From: Roseivirga sp. UBA6061
Lineage (GTDB): Bacteria > Bacteroidota > Bacteroidia > Cytophagales > Cyclobacteriaceae
Direction of reading: 5' to 3'
DNA: 64,000 bases
Assembly: GCA_002427745.1 (NCBI GenBank)
Contig: DIYF01000177.1
Span: forward strand, 124,001-188,000
In this document: positions 35,982 to 44,238 of the stretch, one piece after another
Position numbering within the stretch: the first letter of the stretch is position 1
How the letters are laid out: each line of letters opens with the position of its first letter
Translations under genes and position numbers: made by a program
The notes under the pieces: generated by a model
What the model was told of the DNA's origin: nothing
Seen by the model: only the letters and a program-made list of their open reading frames with translations
Databases searched by the model: none

Positions 35982-36665
35982 ATGGAAAAGGCGCAAATTT
36001 TCGAATTAATAAAAAAAGAAATTCTCACCGAATGGCGTCAACGCTATGCCATTAATGGGATGCTTCTTTACCTGATCAGCACGATTTTTGTGTGCTACAT
36101 GAGCTTCAATCTCAAGGCAGGTGTTATAGATAACATCACATGGAATGCACTTTTCTGGATCATTATTCTCTTTACCAGCGTCAATACCGTTGCCAAGAGT
36201 TTTATCCAGGAATCTCAGGGCCGGCAGCTCTATTTCTACTCAATTGCCAGCCCGGAAGCCATCATCCTTTCCAAAGTAATCTATAACACTACGCTCTCGG
36301 TAATCTTAGCCCTACTTGGTTTTGTTTTTTATGGATTGGTCATGTCCGGAGGCATCTGGAGCATAGATGGCATGGACTATGGTTACTTCCTTCTGGCCAT
36401 CATACTCGGCTCAATGGGCTTTGCCAGCTGCCTCACCATGGTGTCTGCCATAGCTTCCAAAGCACAGAACAGCACCTCATTGATGGCCATATTGAGTTTC
36501 CCGGTGATCATACCTCTCATTCTCGTGGTGATCAAACTCTCTAAAAATGCAATGGATGGCCTGGACCGGGCTTCCAGTACCAATGAAATTATTACGCTGC
36601 TGGCCATCAATGCTATCACACTGGCCATTTCTTACATTTTATTCCCCTACCTCTGGCGAAGCTAA
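35982..36665 (+). CDS. ccmB: Heme exporter protein B, cytochrome c maturation
   Basis: A 227-residue polytopic membrane protein with about six helices. The cytoplasmic N terminus FELIKKEILTEWRQRYAING and the SFIQESQGRQLYFYSIASPE loop with a following LSKVIYNT are typical of CcmB. It is the membrane part of the CcmAB transporter that drives release of holo-CcmE; ccmA is not in this cluster. First gene of the plus-strand ccm group, followed by 150 non-coding bases before ccmC. Confidence 0.93.
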   Translation: MEKAQIFELIKKEILTEWRQRYAINGMLLYLISTIFVCYMSFNLKAGVIDNITWNALFWIIILFTSVNTVAKSFIQESQGRQLYFYSIASPEAIILSKVIYNTTLSVILALLGFVFYGLVMSGGIWSIDGMDYGYFLLAIILGSMGFASCLTMVSAIASKAQNSTSLMAILSFPVIIPLILVVIKLSKNAMDGLDRASSTNEIITLLAINAITLAISYILFPYLWRS

Positions 36666-36714
36666 CCCTCTTTATATAAAGGCTTACTAATTAGATTAAT
36701 TGGGCTTTGGTTAA

Positions 36715-36722
36715 TAATTTTG
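36715..36722 (+). promoter_or_regulatory. Possible -7 box before ccmC
   Basis: TAATTTTG in the 150-base gap between ccmB and ccmC. It would give a leader of about 85 bases that contains a small hairpin (CGGGC / GCCCG near 36769-36786). No -33 partner was found at the right distance. Confidence 0.35.
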
Positions 36723-36815
36723 CGGCCAAAGGGTTAGGCAAACCTATTGAGAAACCGTTTGCTAGGTAATCGGGCCGGTAAAAGCCCGGACAACAGCCAA
36801 ATAAAGGTGTAGGAC

Positions 36816-37478
36816 ATGAAAAAAAACTGGTGGAAAATATTAGCGGTGGCTTTACTCCTGTTTACCATTATTGCAGGACTCCTTTCAGATGTACCCAGGC
36901 TGGCCATTTTGAATGAAACTATTCGCAATCAGCACTTCCATGTGACTATGTGGTTTGGCATGATCATTTTGCTCACAGGCTCTCTGGTATATGCCATCAA
37001 GCACCTCCGCACCGGCAATATCGATTTCGATGATAAATCTGTAGAGCTGGCCAATGCGGGTATTCTTTTCGGAGTACTCGGACTACTGACTGGAATGCTT
37101 TGGGCCAAATATGCCTGGGGCGAGTGGTGGAGCGGTGACCCGAAGCAAAATTCAGCCGCCATTTGTATGCTCATTTACTTTGCCTACCTCGTGTTACGCA
37201 ATTCCATGGAAGACGAACAACAACGCGGAAGAGTAAGTGGTGTATATAATGTATTCGCTTATGCAGCCATGATTCCCTTACTCTTCATTCTCCCGAGAAT
37301 GACAGATTCCCTGCACCCTGGAAACGGGGGTAATCCGGGTTTTAATTTTTACGACCTCGACAGCAAGCTTAGAATGGTTTTCTACCCTGCCGTTATCGGG
37401 TGGACCCTTCTGGGTGTATGGCTGGCAGAACTCAGATTAAGAACTAAAAGAATTTCCAGAGCACTAGAAGAAAATTGA
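36816..37478 (+). CDS. ccmC: Heme exporter protein C, cytochrome c assembly
   Basis: A 220-residue member of the heme-handling (WWD) family with six predicted membrane helices. The tryptophan-rich signature appears as KYAWGEWWSGDPKQNSAA, a slightly diverged form of WGxWWxWD. Conserved histidines flank it (QHFHVTMWF and SLHPGNGG). CcmC loads heme onto CcmE at the periplasmic side. The stop is followed one base later by the ccmD-like gene. Confidence 0.92.
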   Translation: MKKNWWKILAVALLLFTIIAGLLSDVPRLAILNETIRNQHFHVTMWFGMIILLTGSLVYAIKHLRTGNIDFDDKSVELANAGILFGVLGLLTGMLWAKYAWGEWWSGDPKQNSAAICMLIYFAYLVLRNSMEDEQQRGRVSGVYNVFAYAAMIPLLFILPRMTDSLHPGNGGNPGFNFYDLDSKLRMVFYPAVIGWTLLGVWLAELRLRTKRISRALEEN

Positions 37479-37479
37479 T

Positions 37480-37761
37480 ATGAAAAAGTATCTGATTACA
37501 GCATTACTACTGCTAGGCCTGAATGTAGTGGCTCAGGACCCGGCCGATCTCAAAGCCGGAGAAAAGTACGCGATCACCGAGGCTGACTATGCCAATGACA
37601 CCGTGGAAATGGCAGATGTCATGCGTTCGAATGGTAAGATTTACGTAGTGGTGGGTGTTATCCTCATCATCTTTGCCGGCATTGTTTTCTACATGGTCAA
37701 AGTGGACCGTAAACTTTCCAAAATAGAAGGCGAGGTTTTTAAGGAAAAGGTTAATTCTTAG
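37480..37761 (+). CDS. CcmD-like small membrane protein
   Basis: A 93-residue protein with a signal peptide (LITALLLLGLNVVAQD), a short acidic periplasmic stretch and one membrane helix near 52-73 (KIYVVVGVILIIFAGIVFYM). A basic cytoplasmic tail follows, KVDRKLSKIEGEV. CcmD of proteobacteria is likewise a small single-helix protein that aids release of heme-loaded CcmE. The topology and position between ccmC and ccmE support that role, though the signal peptide makes it longer than a classic CcmD. Confidence 0.75.
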   Translation: MKKYLITALLLLGLNVVAQDPADLKAGEKYAITEADYANDTVEMADVMRSNGKIYVVVGVILIIFAGIVFYMVKVDRKLSKIEGEVFKEKVNS

Positions 37762-37773
37762 GCGTTTGTGTCT

Positions 37774-37781
37774 TAATTTTG
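37774..37781 (+). promoter_or_regulatory. Possible -7 box before ccmE
   Basis: TAATTTTG followed by GCGCAGCC, strikingly like the box before ccmC (TAATTTTGCGGCC). It overlaps the left arm of an inverted repeat, GCGCAGC (37781-37787) with GCTGTGC (37797-37803). The 116-base gap also holds a hairpin ATGGG / CCCAT at 37825-37839. No -33 element seen. Confidence 0.35.
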
Positions 37782-37877
37782 CGCAGCCAAACAAAAGCTG
37801 TGCGAAGGCACGGTAGATAAGGCAATGGGAGAAGCCCATCCGATGTATAATATCATTCTTTTCTAAACATTAGGAGT

Positions 37878-38276
37878 ATGAAGAAATCAAGCATTATCGG
37901 TTTAATAGTCATAGCAGTAGCTGTGACTGTAATTATCTCTACCTCAGCAGATGCCAGTGCCTACCTCACTTTCGATGAAGCCTATGAGTTGGCTGAAAGA
38001 GGCAAATCAAAAAAAATCCATGTAGTCGGGCAGTTGAAAAAAGACGCCAGCGGTAAGCCCACCGGCATCTATGCAGGCCCCAATAAACTCTCTGTTTCCT
38101 TTGTTATGGTAGATAATAACATGAAGGAACAAACTGTGTATTACGATGAGCCCATGCCAGCCGATCTCCTGAGATCTGAACAGGTTGTGGTTGTGGGAAA
38201 CTATCAGGACGAGCGCTTCATTGCCGACAGGATAGTTTTGAAATGCCCTTCGAAATACGAAGAAACTGAGCTTTAA
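37878..38276 (+). CDS. ccmE: Cytochrome c maturation protein E, CxxxY variant
   Basis: A 132-residue heme chaperone with an N-terminal membrane anchor (SIIGLIVIAVAVTVIIST) and a beta-barrel periplasmic domain (KIHVVGQLKKDASGKPTGIY, SEQVVVVGNYQDERFIADRI). In most bacteria the heme is bound by His in HxxxY. Here the corresponding motif is CPSKY with Cys123 and Tyr127, read directly from TGC at 38244-38246. A Cys-type CcmE is known from Desulfovibrio and archaea in a variant system without CcmH. Here it occurs with ccmB, ccmC and ccmF. Confidence 0.92.
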   Translation: MKKSSIIGLIVIAVAVTVIISTSADASAYLTFDEAYELAERGKSKKIHVVGQLKKDASGKPTGIYAGPNKLSVSFVMVDNNMKEQTVYYDEPMPADLLRSEQVVVVGNYQDERFIADRIVLKCPSKYEETEL

Positions 38277-38315
38277 GCACAGACTACCCTTTTCTCTTCA
38301 TCTGAGTAAGAGCCT

Positions 38316-40850
38316 ATGATCCATCAAAGCCTGGGAGATACCGGACACCTTCTTATTATCATCTCATTTGTTACCTCCCTGGTAGCAGCATTTGCCTACT
38401 TCAAGGCTACCGTCAATAAAGAAATTGGTACAGATTCCTGGATCAGTTTCGCGCGGATCACCTTCATCGTCCACGGGCTGGCCGTGATGGGAGTAGTTTC
38501 AGTTCTCTTCTACATTATTTACAATAACTACTTCGAGTACCACTACGCCTGGAGCCATTCCTCTGTCAATCTGGCTACTCACTACATGATTGCCTCCTTC
38601 TGGGAAGGTCAAGAGGGTAGCTTTATGGTATGGGCACTATGGCAGGCCATACTGGGCTTTGTTATCATTAAAACCAATAAGAAATGGGAGGCTCCGGTCA
38701 TGACGGTCTTTGCCACGGTGCAGGCTTTCCTGGCCTCGATGATCCTGGGAGTGGTATTTGGTGATATAAAACTGGGGAGCTCTCCGTTTTTGCTACTCAA
38801 AGATGTAATCAATGATCCGATCTTTCTGATCAACCCTGATTTTGTACCTGAAGACGGTACAGGCCTCAACCCCCTGCTTCAAAACTATTGGATGGTCATT
38901 CACCCTCCAACACTCTTTCTGGGCTTTGCCACTACCCTCATTCCTTTTTCCTATGCCATAGCAGGATTATGGACAGGCAGATATAAAGAGTGGATCAGAC
39001 CAGCACTGCCCTGGGCTATTTTCTCTGCCCTGACACTGGGCGTAGGCATTCTGATGGGAGGCTACTGGGCCTACGAAACCCTCAACTTCGGGGGCTACTG
39101 GAACTGGGATCCGGTTGAAAATGCCGTGTATGTGCCCTGGTTGATTCTGGTGGCTGGCATTCATACCATGATCACCTTTAAAAAGAGTGCCACTGCTCTC
39201 AAGACGTCTATCATCCTCGTGATAGCCACTTTTATTCTCATTCTCTACTCTACCTTTCTGACACGTAGCGGGATTCTGGGAGATACCTCTGTGCATTCCT
39301 TTACTGACCTTGGACTATCTGGTCAACTACTGATTTACCTGCTGTTTTTCCTGGCCGTTTCGATCATCTTTGCCGTCAGGGCCTGGGGGGAGATTCCCAG
39401 TTCTGAAAAAGAAGCTTCGGCCTATTCGAGAGAGTTCTGGATTTTTATAGGGGCTCTTACACTCTGTCTGATGGCCTTCCAGGTTATTATACCTACTTCC
39501 ATACCCGTTTTTAATGAAATTATAGAGCTCTTCGGAAGGGTGTCCAATATTGCTCCACCGGCCGATCAGATTGAGTACTATTCCAAATTTCAGGTGTGGT
39601 TTGCCATAGCACTGGCCATTTTGTCGGGTACAGGCCAGTTCTTTTTCTGGAATAAGATGGACAAGAAGGAGTTTGCCAATGCTATCGCTATTCCGCTGAT
39701 CATCTCACTGCTGCTATCAGCTATCATCTTTGTGGCAGCCAAAATCTTTAACCCTCTGTATATTCTTGTATTGGTAGCAGGTATCTATTCGATTGTTGCC
39801 AACGCCAATATTCTGATCAAGCTCTTTAAATCAAAAAGCTACAAGCTTACAGGGGGCTCAGTGGCTCACATAGGTATTGCCATGATGCTGGTGGGTATTA
39901 TGTTCTCAGAAGGCTACTCCAAACCTATCTCCCTGAACACACTGACCATCAGCAAGGCCTGGACAGACGAGCAGAACTCTACCAACCTGCCGCTGTTTCT
40001 TAACCAGACCTCCTACATGGACAACTATGAGATTACCTACAGAAAGGAGCTCATAGAGGCCACTTACCTTCCTGAACTTATCAAGAAGTCTTATGTCGAT
40101 GATACGGAAGACCCTTATTACAAAGTAGCCAGACAGTCCATTCTAATAAACGGAAAGACTTATGCCGAACCTGGAGACACCCTCTATTTCCAGACCCCGG
40201 AAAACACCTACTATCAAATAGATTTCAAGCACAGAGTCTCAGGCAAAACCTTCTCACTATTTCCAAGAATTCAGACAAATGAACAAATGGGCTCCGATGT
40301 GGTATCACCAGATGTCAAAAAACTGTGGAATCGTGATATCTATTCCTTTGTGTCAGTAAAACCACCCTTTGAAGAAGAGCTCGAATGGAGTGAGAAGGTA
40401 ACGGAAGAGGTAAAAAAGGGAGACAGGTTCTTTGTGAACGACTATGTAGCCACTTTTGACGGCCTGGAGCGTGTCACCAAGGTAAGCTTTACGGAACTCC
40501 TGGGAGATGATATCGCTGTAAGGGCCAATATCACCGTACTGGCCGAGGATGGAGAAAAATACCTGGCCCAACCTCTCTATGTCATTAAAAATGGCAGAGT
40601 AGCTCAGGTGCCCGATGTGATCAAGGAAATAGCTTCAAAATTCCAAATCGAAAGCATCAACCCGGATAACGGCAGTGTTACCCTTGGGCTGAACACCACA
40701 CAAAAGGATTACATCATCCTGAAAGCCCTGGAAAAACCGCATATCAACGTACTTTGGATCGGAACCTTAGTCATGGTACTGGGCTTTATCATCGCGATTC
40801 ACAGACGATATATTGAATTCCAGATGATGAGAGATAAAGGCGTGGAATAG
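38316..40850 (+). CDS. ccmF: Heme lyase subunit, cytochrome c maturation
   Basis: An 844-residue integral membrane protein, somewhat longer than E. coli CcmF. It has many membrane helices, the WWD-type signature in NFGGYWNWDPVENAVYVPWL, and flanking His residues (MVIHPPTLFLGF, LVAGIHTMI). SRAGILGDTSVHSF-like sequence (TRSGILGDTSVHSFTD) is also characteristic. The C-terminal 300 residues form a large periplasmic domain before a last helix (INVLWIGTLVMVLGFIIAIH). CcmF joins heme from CcmE to the apocytochrome CxxCH. No ccmG or ccmH gene follows. Confidence 0.95.
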   Translation: MIHQSLGDTGHLLIIISFVTSLVAAFAYFKATVNKEIGTDSWISFARITFIVHGLAVMGVVSVLFYIIYNNYFEYHYAWSHSSVNLATHYMIASFWEGQEGSFMVWALWQAILGFVIIKTNKKWEAPVMTVFATVQAFLASMILGVVFGDIKLGSSPFLLLKDVINDPIFLINPDFVPEDGTGLNPLLQNYWMVIHPPTLFLGFATTLIPFSYAIAGLWTGRYKEWIRPALPWAIFSALTLGVGILMGGYWAYETLNFGGYWNWDPVENAVYVPWLILVAGIHTMITFKKSATALKTSIILVIATFILILYSTFLTRSGILGDTSVHSFTDLGLSGQLLIYLLFFLAVSIIFAVRAWGEIPSSEKEASAYSREFWIFIGALTLCLMAFQVIIPTSIPVFNEIIELFGRVSNIAPPADQIEYYSKFQVWFAIALAILSGTGQFFFWNKMDKKEFANAIAIPLIISLLLSAIIFVAAKIFNPLYILVLVAGIYSIVANANILIKLFKSKSYKLTGGSVAHIGIAMMLVGIMFSEGYSKPISLNTLTISKAWTDEQNSTNLPLFLNQTSYMDNYEITYRKELIEATYLPELIKKSYVDDTEDPYYKVARQSILINGKTYAEPGDTLYFQTPENTYYQIDFKHRVSGKTFSLFPRIQTNEQMGSDVVSPDVKKLWNRDIYSFVSVKPPFEEELEWSEKVTEEVKKGDRFFVNDYVATFDGLERVTKVSFTELLGDDIAVRANITVLAEDGEKYLAQPLYVIKNGRVAQVPDVIKEIASKFQIESINPDNGSVTLGLNTTQKDYIILKALEKPHINVLWIGTLVMVLGFIIAIHRRYIEFQMMRDKGVE

Positions 40851-40894
40851 GCTCTTCGTCAAATCTTGATTTTCTTGGCTTACAAAATTGGCTA

Positions 40895-40912
40895 ATTTGA
40901 TCCTGATCAAAT
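40895..40912 (+). repeat. Perfect palindrome before the class V aminotransferase gene
   Basis: ATTTGATC, CT, GATCAAAT: eight-base arms with a two-base centre, ending 10 bases before the start codon at 40923. The size and position fit an operator of a dimeric regulator. No hairpin-plus-T-run is present, so it is not a terminator. A TAATTTG just upstream is one base short of a -7 box. Confidence 0.55.
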
Positions 40913-40922
40913 CAAACAAGCC

Positions 40923-42209
40923 ATGAACTCGCGCAGATCCTTTATTCAAAAGTCTTTTCTCACCGCAGGAACACTTTCACTCAGCAGCTTTTTTCGTAAG
41001 AGCATGGCTGAAAATGTAAAGGAAGCACTGGTAGAACTTAACTCTCTCTCTCCGGCAGAAGCCGCTCAAAACGAAGACCTATGGGCGCGCATACAGCAGG
41101 CTTACACCACTTCTCCCACTATCATCAACCTGAACAACGGAGGAGTAAGCCCACAACCCAAAGTGGTGCAGGAAGCCGCCAACCGATACTATGCTTACGC
41201 CAATGAGGCTCCATCCTATTATATGTGGCGTATTCTGGATCAGGGGCGCGAACCGCTCAGAGCCAAGCTGGCCCACCTGGCAGGCTGCTCACCGGATGAG
41301 CTGGCCATTAACCGGAATACAACCGAGGCCATCAACACAGTCATCTTCGGACTCAACCTGAAAGCCGGAGATGAAGTAGTGCTGACCCGGTATGACTACC
41401 CTAACATGATCCACGCCTGGAAGCAGCGGGAAAGGCGGGACGGTATCGTGCTTAAGTGGCTGGACTTTGACATTCCTATGGAAAGTGATGACGAGGTGAT
41501 CGGAAAGTTTCGTGCTGCCATCACGCCACGCACAAGGGTCTTCCATATCACACACATGATCAACTGGACCGGCCATATTATGCCTGCCAAAGCCCTTTGT
41601 AAGCTGGCCCGGGAAAATAATATTGACTCAGTGGTAGACGGAGCACACACCTTTGGGCACCTGAGCTTTAACATACCTGAACTCGGCTGCGACTATTTTG
41701 GTACGAGTCTTCACAAGTGGCTCTGCGCTCCTTTTGGTACGGGTATGCTGTATATCAGGAAAGAGAAAATCAAAGATGTATGGCCTCTGCTGGCCTCACC
41801 GGAAAATCAGGAAGATAACATCCGGAAGTTTGAGAATATAGGTACGAGGTCTTTTGCTACAGAACAAGCCATTGGCACAGCCATTAACTTTCATACGGCC
41901 ATTGGCAGTGAACGAAAAGAAGCCAGACTCCAGTACCTGAAAGACTATTGGGTAAATCAGGTCAAAGATCTGGACAAGGTTCTTTTCTATACTTCCACCC
42001 GGAAAAACCTCAGTTGTGCTCTTTTCAACTTTGGTATAAAAGGTATGGATGCCAGTGCTGTTCACAACGAATTATTCAAAGGCTATAAAATTCACACCAG
42101 CCCCATTAAGTGGGAAAAAGTAAACGGCCCGAGGGTAACACCCCATGTATACACAACTCTCTATGATTTGGACAGGCTGGTAGAAGCAATCCAAAAAATG
42201 GCTAAATAG
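40923..42209 (+). CDS. Class V aminotransferase-fold PLP enzyme with Tat-like leader
   Basis: A 428-residue protein. The PLP lysine is in FGTSLHKWLCAPFGTGML, the cofactor Asp-His pair in VVDGAHTFGHL, and an early NRNTTEAINTVIFGL loop is typical of the isopenicillin N epimerase / cysteine desulfurase-like branch. The N terminus SRRSFIQKSFLTAGTLSLSS looks like a twin-arginine signal, which suggests export of the folded, PLP-loaded enzyme. Substrate unknown; the family includes epimerases, desulfurases and lyases. A perfect palindrome sits right before the gene. The DUF2520 gene follows after 4 bases. Confidence 0.82.
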   Translation: MNSRRSFIQKSFLTAGTLSLSSFFRKSMAENVKEALVELNSLSPAEAAQNEDLWARIQQAYTTSPTIINLNNGGVSPQPKVVQEAANRYYAYANEAPSYYMWRILDQGREPLRAKLAHLAGCSPDELAINRNTTEAINTVIFGLNLKAGDEVVLTRYDYPNMIHAWKQRERRDGIVLKWLDFDIPMESDDEVIGKFRAAITPRTRVFHITHMINWTGHIMPAKALCKLARENNIDSVVDGAHTFGHLSFNIPELGCDYFGTSLHKWLCAPFGTGMLYIRKEKIKDVWPLLASPENQEDNIRKFENIGTRSFATEQAIGTAINFHTAIGSERKEARLQYLKDYWVNQVKDLDKVLFYTSTRKNLSCALFNFGIKGMDASAVHNELFKGYKIHTSPIKWEKVNGPRVTPHVYTTLYDLDRLVEAIQKMAK

Positions 42210-42213
42210 GGCT

Positions 42214-42996
42214 ATGCAACAGAAAATTGTGATCATCGGTACCGGCAATGTGGCCTGGCACCTGAGTCTGGCTCTCGAAAATGCAGGGCATATCATCACG
42301 GCCGTTTACAGCAGAGACCTTCAAAAAGCCCAGCGATTCACCATGAATAGCTACCAGGCAGAGGCTACTAATCTTCTCGATTTTTCCCGCAGTGAAGCCC
42401 ATATCTTTATCATGGCCGTTTCTGATGATGCGGTTGTCGATCTGGTAAAAGAGCTGATTTTACCTGATGGTGCCGTATTGGCACATACCTCGGGCACCTT
42501 GTCCATAAAGGCTCTGGGTTACGCAGCTACTGAAGACCTCGGTGTATTCTACCCCCTGCAAACCCTTAGCAAAGGAAAGCATGTAGACTTTCAATATGTG
42601 CCCATTTGCATAGAGGGAGAAACGCTTAAGGCTCAGAATGATCTGGCAGCTTTGGCCAGCTCTCTGAGCACACGTGTTCAAATGCTCGACAGCGGCCAGC
42701 GAAGGCTGATTCATCTGGCAGCCGTATTCGCCTGTAACTTCACCAATCACATGCTCACCCTTTCCAAAGAAATACTGGGTCAGCATGAAATCGACTTTGC
42801 CATATTACACCCGCTTATCTCTGAAACACTCAATAAATCACTGGAGATTGGTCCTGAAAACGCTCAGACGGGCCCTGCTGTCAGGCGAGACCTGGAAACA
42901 CTGGACAAGCAGCACGAGGCATTACAGGGGGATGAGCAGGTTGCTGAAATTTATCAGATAGTCAGCCAGCATATACTTGACTTCTACTCAGCGTAA
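42214..42996 (+). CDS. Rossmann-like / DUF2520 domain protein
   Basis: A 260-residue protein. The N-terminal NAD(P)-binding domain reads KIVIIGTGNVAWHLSLALEN, with a following VYSRDLQKAQRF. The C-terminal half is all-helical with RRLIHLAAVFACNFTNHMLT and LHPLISETLNKSLEIGPE, the DUF2520 region. It resembles F420-dependent NADP oxidoreductase or pantoate dehydrogenase folds. Such proteins are common in Bacteroidota, but I know no established substrate. Likely co-transcribed with the upstream PLP enzyme. Confidence 0.85.
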   Translation: MQQKIVIIGTGNVAWHLSLALENAGHIITAVYSRDLQKAQRFTMNSYQAEATNLLDFSRSEAHIFIMAVSDDAVVDLVKELILPDGAVLAHTSGTLSIKALGYAATEDLGVFYPLQTLSKGKHVDFQYVPICIEGETLKAQNDLAALASSLSTRVQMLDSGQRRLIHLAAVFACNFTNHMLTLSKEILGQHEIDFAILHPLISETLNKSLEIGPENAQTGPAVRRDLETLDKQHEALQGDEQVAEIYQIVSQHILDFYSA

Positions 42997-43037
42997 ACAA
43001 TCGGGTCTTAAACCGGTTTACCTCTCAAAACACACTG

Positions 43038-43274
43038 ATGAACAAGCCTGATATACCTCAAAAATCACCCCTTGTAATGGAAGTGGAAGCCGGCACCTAC
43101 TTCTGGTGCTCCTGCGGCAAAAGCACCAACCAGCCGTACTGCGATGGATCCCATAAGGGAAGCGATTTTGCCCCCGTGAAAGAGGTAGTAACAGAGACAA
43201 AGAGAGTAGCCTGGTGTGGCTGCAAGCACAGCGGTAACGGAGCTTTTTGTGATGGCTCTCATAAAGCACTTTAG
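43038..43274 (+). CDS. Tandem CDGSH iron-sulfur domain protein
   Basis: A 78-residue protein with two CDGSH units: CSCGKSTNQPYCDGSHKGS and CGCKHSGNGAFCDGSHKAL. Each would bind a 2Fe-2S cluster through three Cys and one His. Two units on one chain are typical of the bacterial type. Role in electron transfer or cluster handling is inferred; the partner is not known. Confidence 0.93.
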   Translation: MNKPDIPQKSPLVMEVEAGTYFWCSCGKSTNQPYCDGSHKGSDFAPVKEVVTETKRVAWCGCKHSGNGAFCDGSHKAL

Positions 43275-43352
43275 GCAAAAGCCATGTCATGCGCTGCCTA
43301 AGCAGAAATGCAGTTTCATAGCCCGCTCGATTAAAAAAAGTCCAAACCCACG

Positions 43353-43360
43353 TATCTTTG
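43353..43360 (+). promoter_or_regulatory. -7 box before the UbiA-family gene
   Basis: TATCTTTG followed by CAC, a full TAnnTTTG match. It predicts a transcript start about 11 bases before the ATG at 43378. An A-rich run lies upstream where -33 would be, but no TTTG. Confidence 0.5.
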
Positions 43361-43377
43361 CACCGTAGACTAAAACG

Positions 43378-44238
43378 ATGCAAATAGCTTCCCTGGCCAA
43401 ACCGTCCTACGTTTTCAATTACCTGAAAATGATCCGGGCCCTCAACCTTTTCATGGTGGGCCTGACGCAGTATGTCACGGCCATTTTTCTTCTGGGGGGC
43501 GGCAGCAACTGGCAGGAGATAATCAGAGATAAAGGTTTCTTCCTGATGGTTTCGGCTACGGTAATCATAACCTCGGCAGGTTACCTTATCAATGACTATT
43601 ACGATATCAAAATCGATTATGTCAACAAGCCCGAACGTGTTCAGGTAGGCCGGTTGCTAAAACGCAGGTGGGTAATCGCAGGCCATACAGCCCTCAACCT
43701 GCTGGGCATCGCCATTGGTTTTTACATTTCTCCTTTGATAGGCATTATCAATTTCTTTGCTGCCTTCTTTCTATGGCTTTACTCTAACCAGCTCAAAAGA
43801 CTCCCCTTTGTAGGCAACCTGGTAATTGCCGTGCTCACAGGCACAACACTTTTCTTAGTAGGAGAGTATTTCGGAGAAAGAGAATATCTGGTTTTCACCT
43901 ACGCGGTCTTTGCCGGCTTTATCACGCTCATTCGCGAAATCATCAAAGACATGGAAGACCTCAAGGGAGATGAGCGATTTGGCTGCAAAACACTGCCAAT
44001 TATCTGGGGGATTGCCAACACCAAAAAGTTCATTTATCTAATCATTCTGGCTTTTGGTATCACTGTAGTGCTCATGATTAGTAGTATTTCTGTGGTTTTG
44101 CCAATCGCGCTGACAATTACACTTATTTTCCTCATATTTGGGCTCGCTAAAGCCGATACCGTTCGGGAGTATCATCGTCTCAGTACTTTTTGTAAGGTGA
44201 TTATGTTACTCGGGGTGATCAGTATGATCTGGATATGA
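43378..44238 (+). CDS. UbiA-family prenyltransferase
   Basis: A 286-residue membrane protein with about eight helices. The first Asp-rich motif is INDYYDIKIDYVNKPERVQV (Asp73, Asp76, Asp80), and the second is EIIKDMEDLKGDERFGCKTL. Both bind Mg-prenyl diphosphate. The NKPER segment recalls the geranylgeranylglycerol-phosphate geranylgeranyltransferase subgroup found in archaea and Bacteroidota, but quinone or heme side-chain transferases are related. It ends in ATGA overlap with purN. Confidence 0.88.
   Translation: MQIASLAKPSYVFNYLKMIRALNLFMVGLTQYVTAIFLLGGGSNWQEIIRDKGFFLMVSATVIITSAGYLINDYYDIKIDYVNKPERVQVGRLLKRRWVIAGHTALNLLGIAIGFYISPLIGIINFFAAFFLWLYSNQLKRLPFVGNLVIAVLTGTTLFLVGEYFGEREYLVFTYAVFAGFITLIREIIKDMEDLKGDERFGCKTLPIIWGIANTKKFIYLIILAFGITVVLMISSISVVLPIALTITLIFLIFGLAKADTVREYHRLSTFCKVIMLLGVISMIWI

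Noticed and set aside
36666..36815. Cobalamin or other known riboswitch before ccmC
   Set aside because: Short hairpins are present, but I could not find the conserved boxes of any known riboswitch.
40895..40912. Terminator after ccmF
   Set aside because: The palindrome is AT-rich with a two-base centre and no T-run follows.
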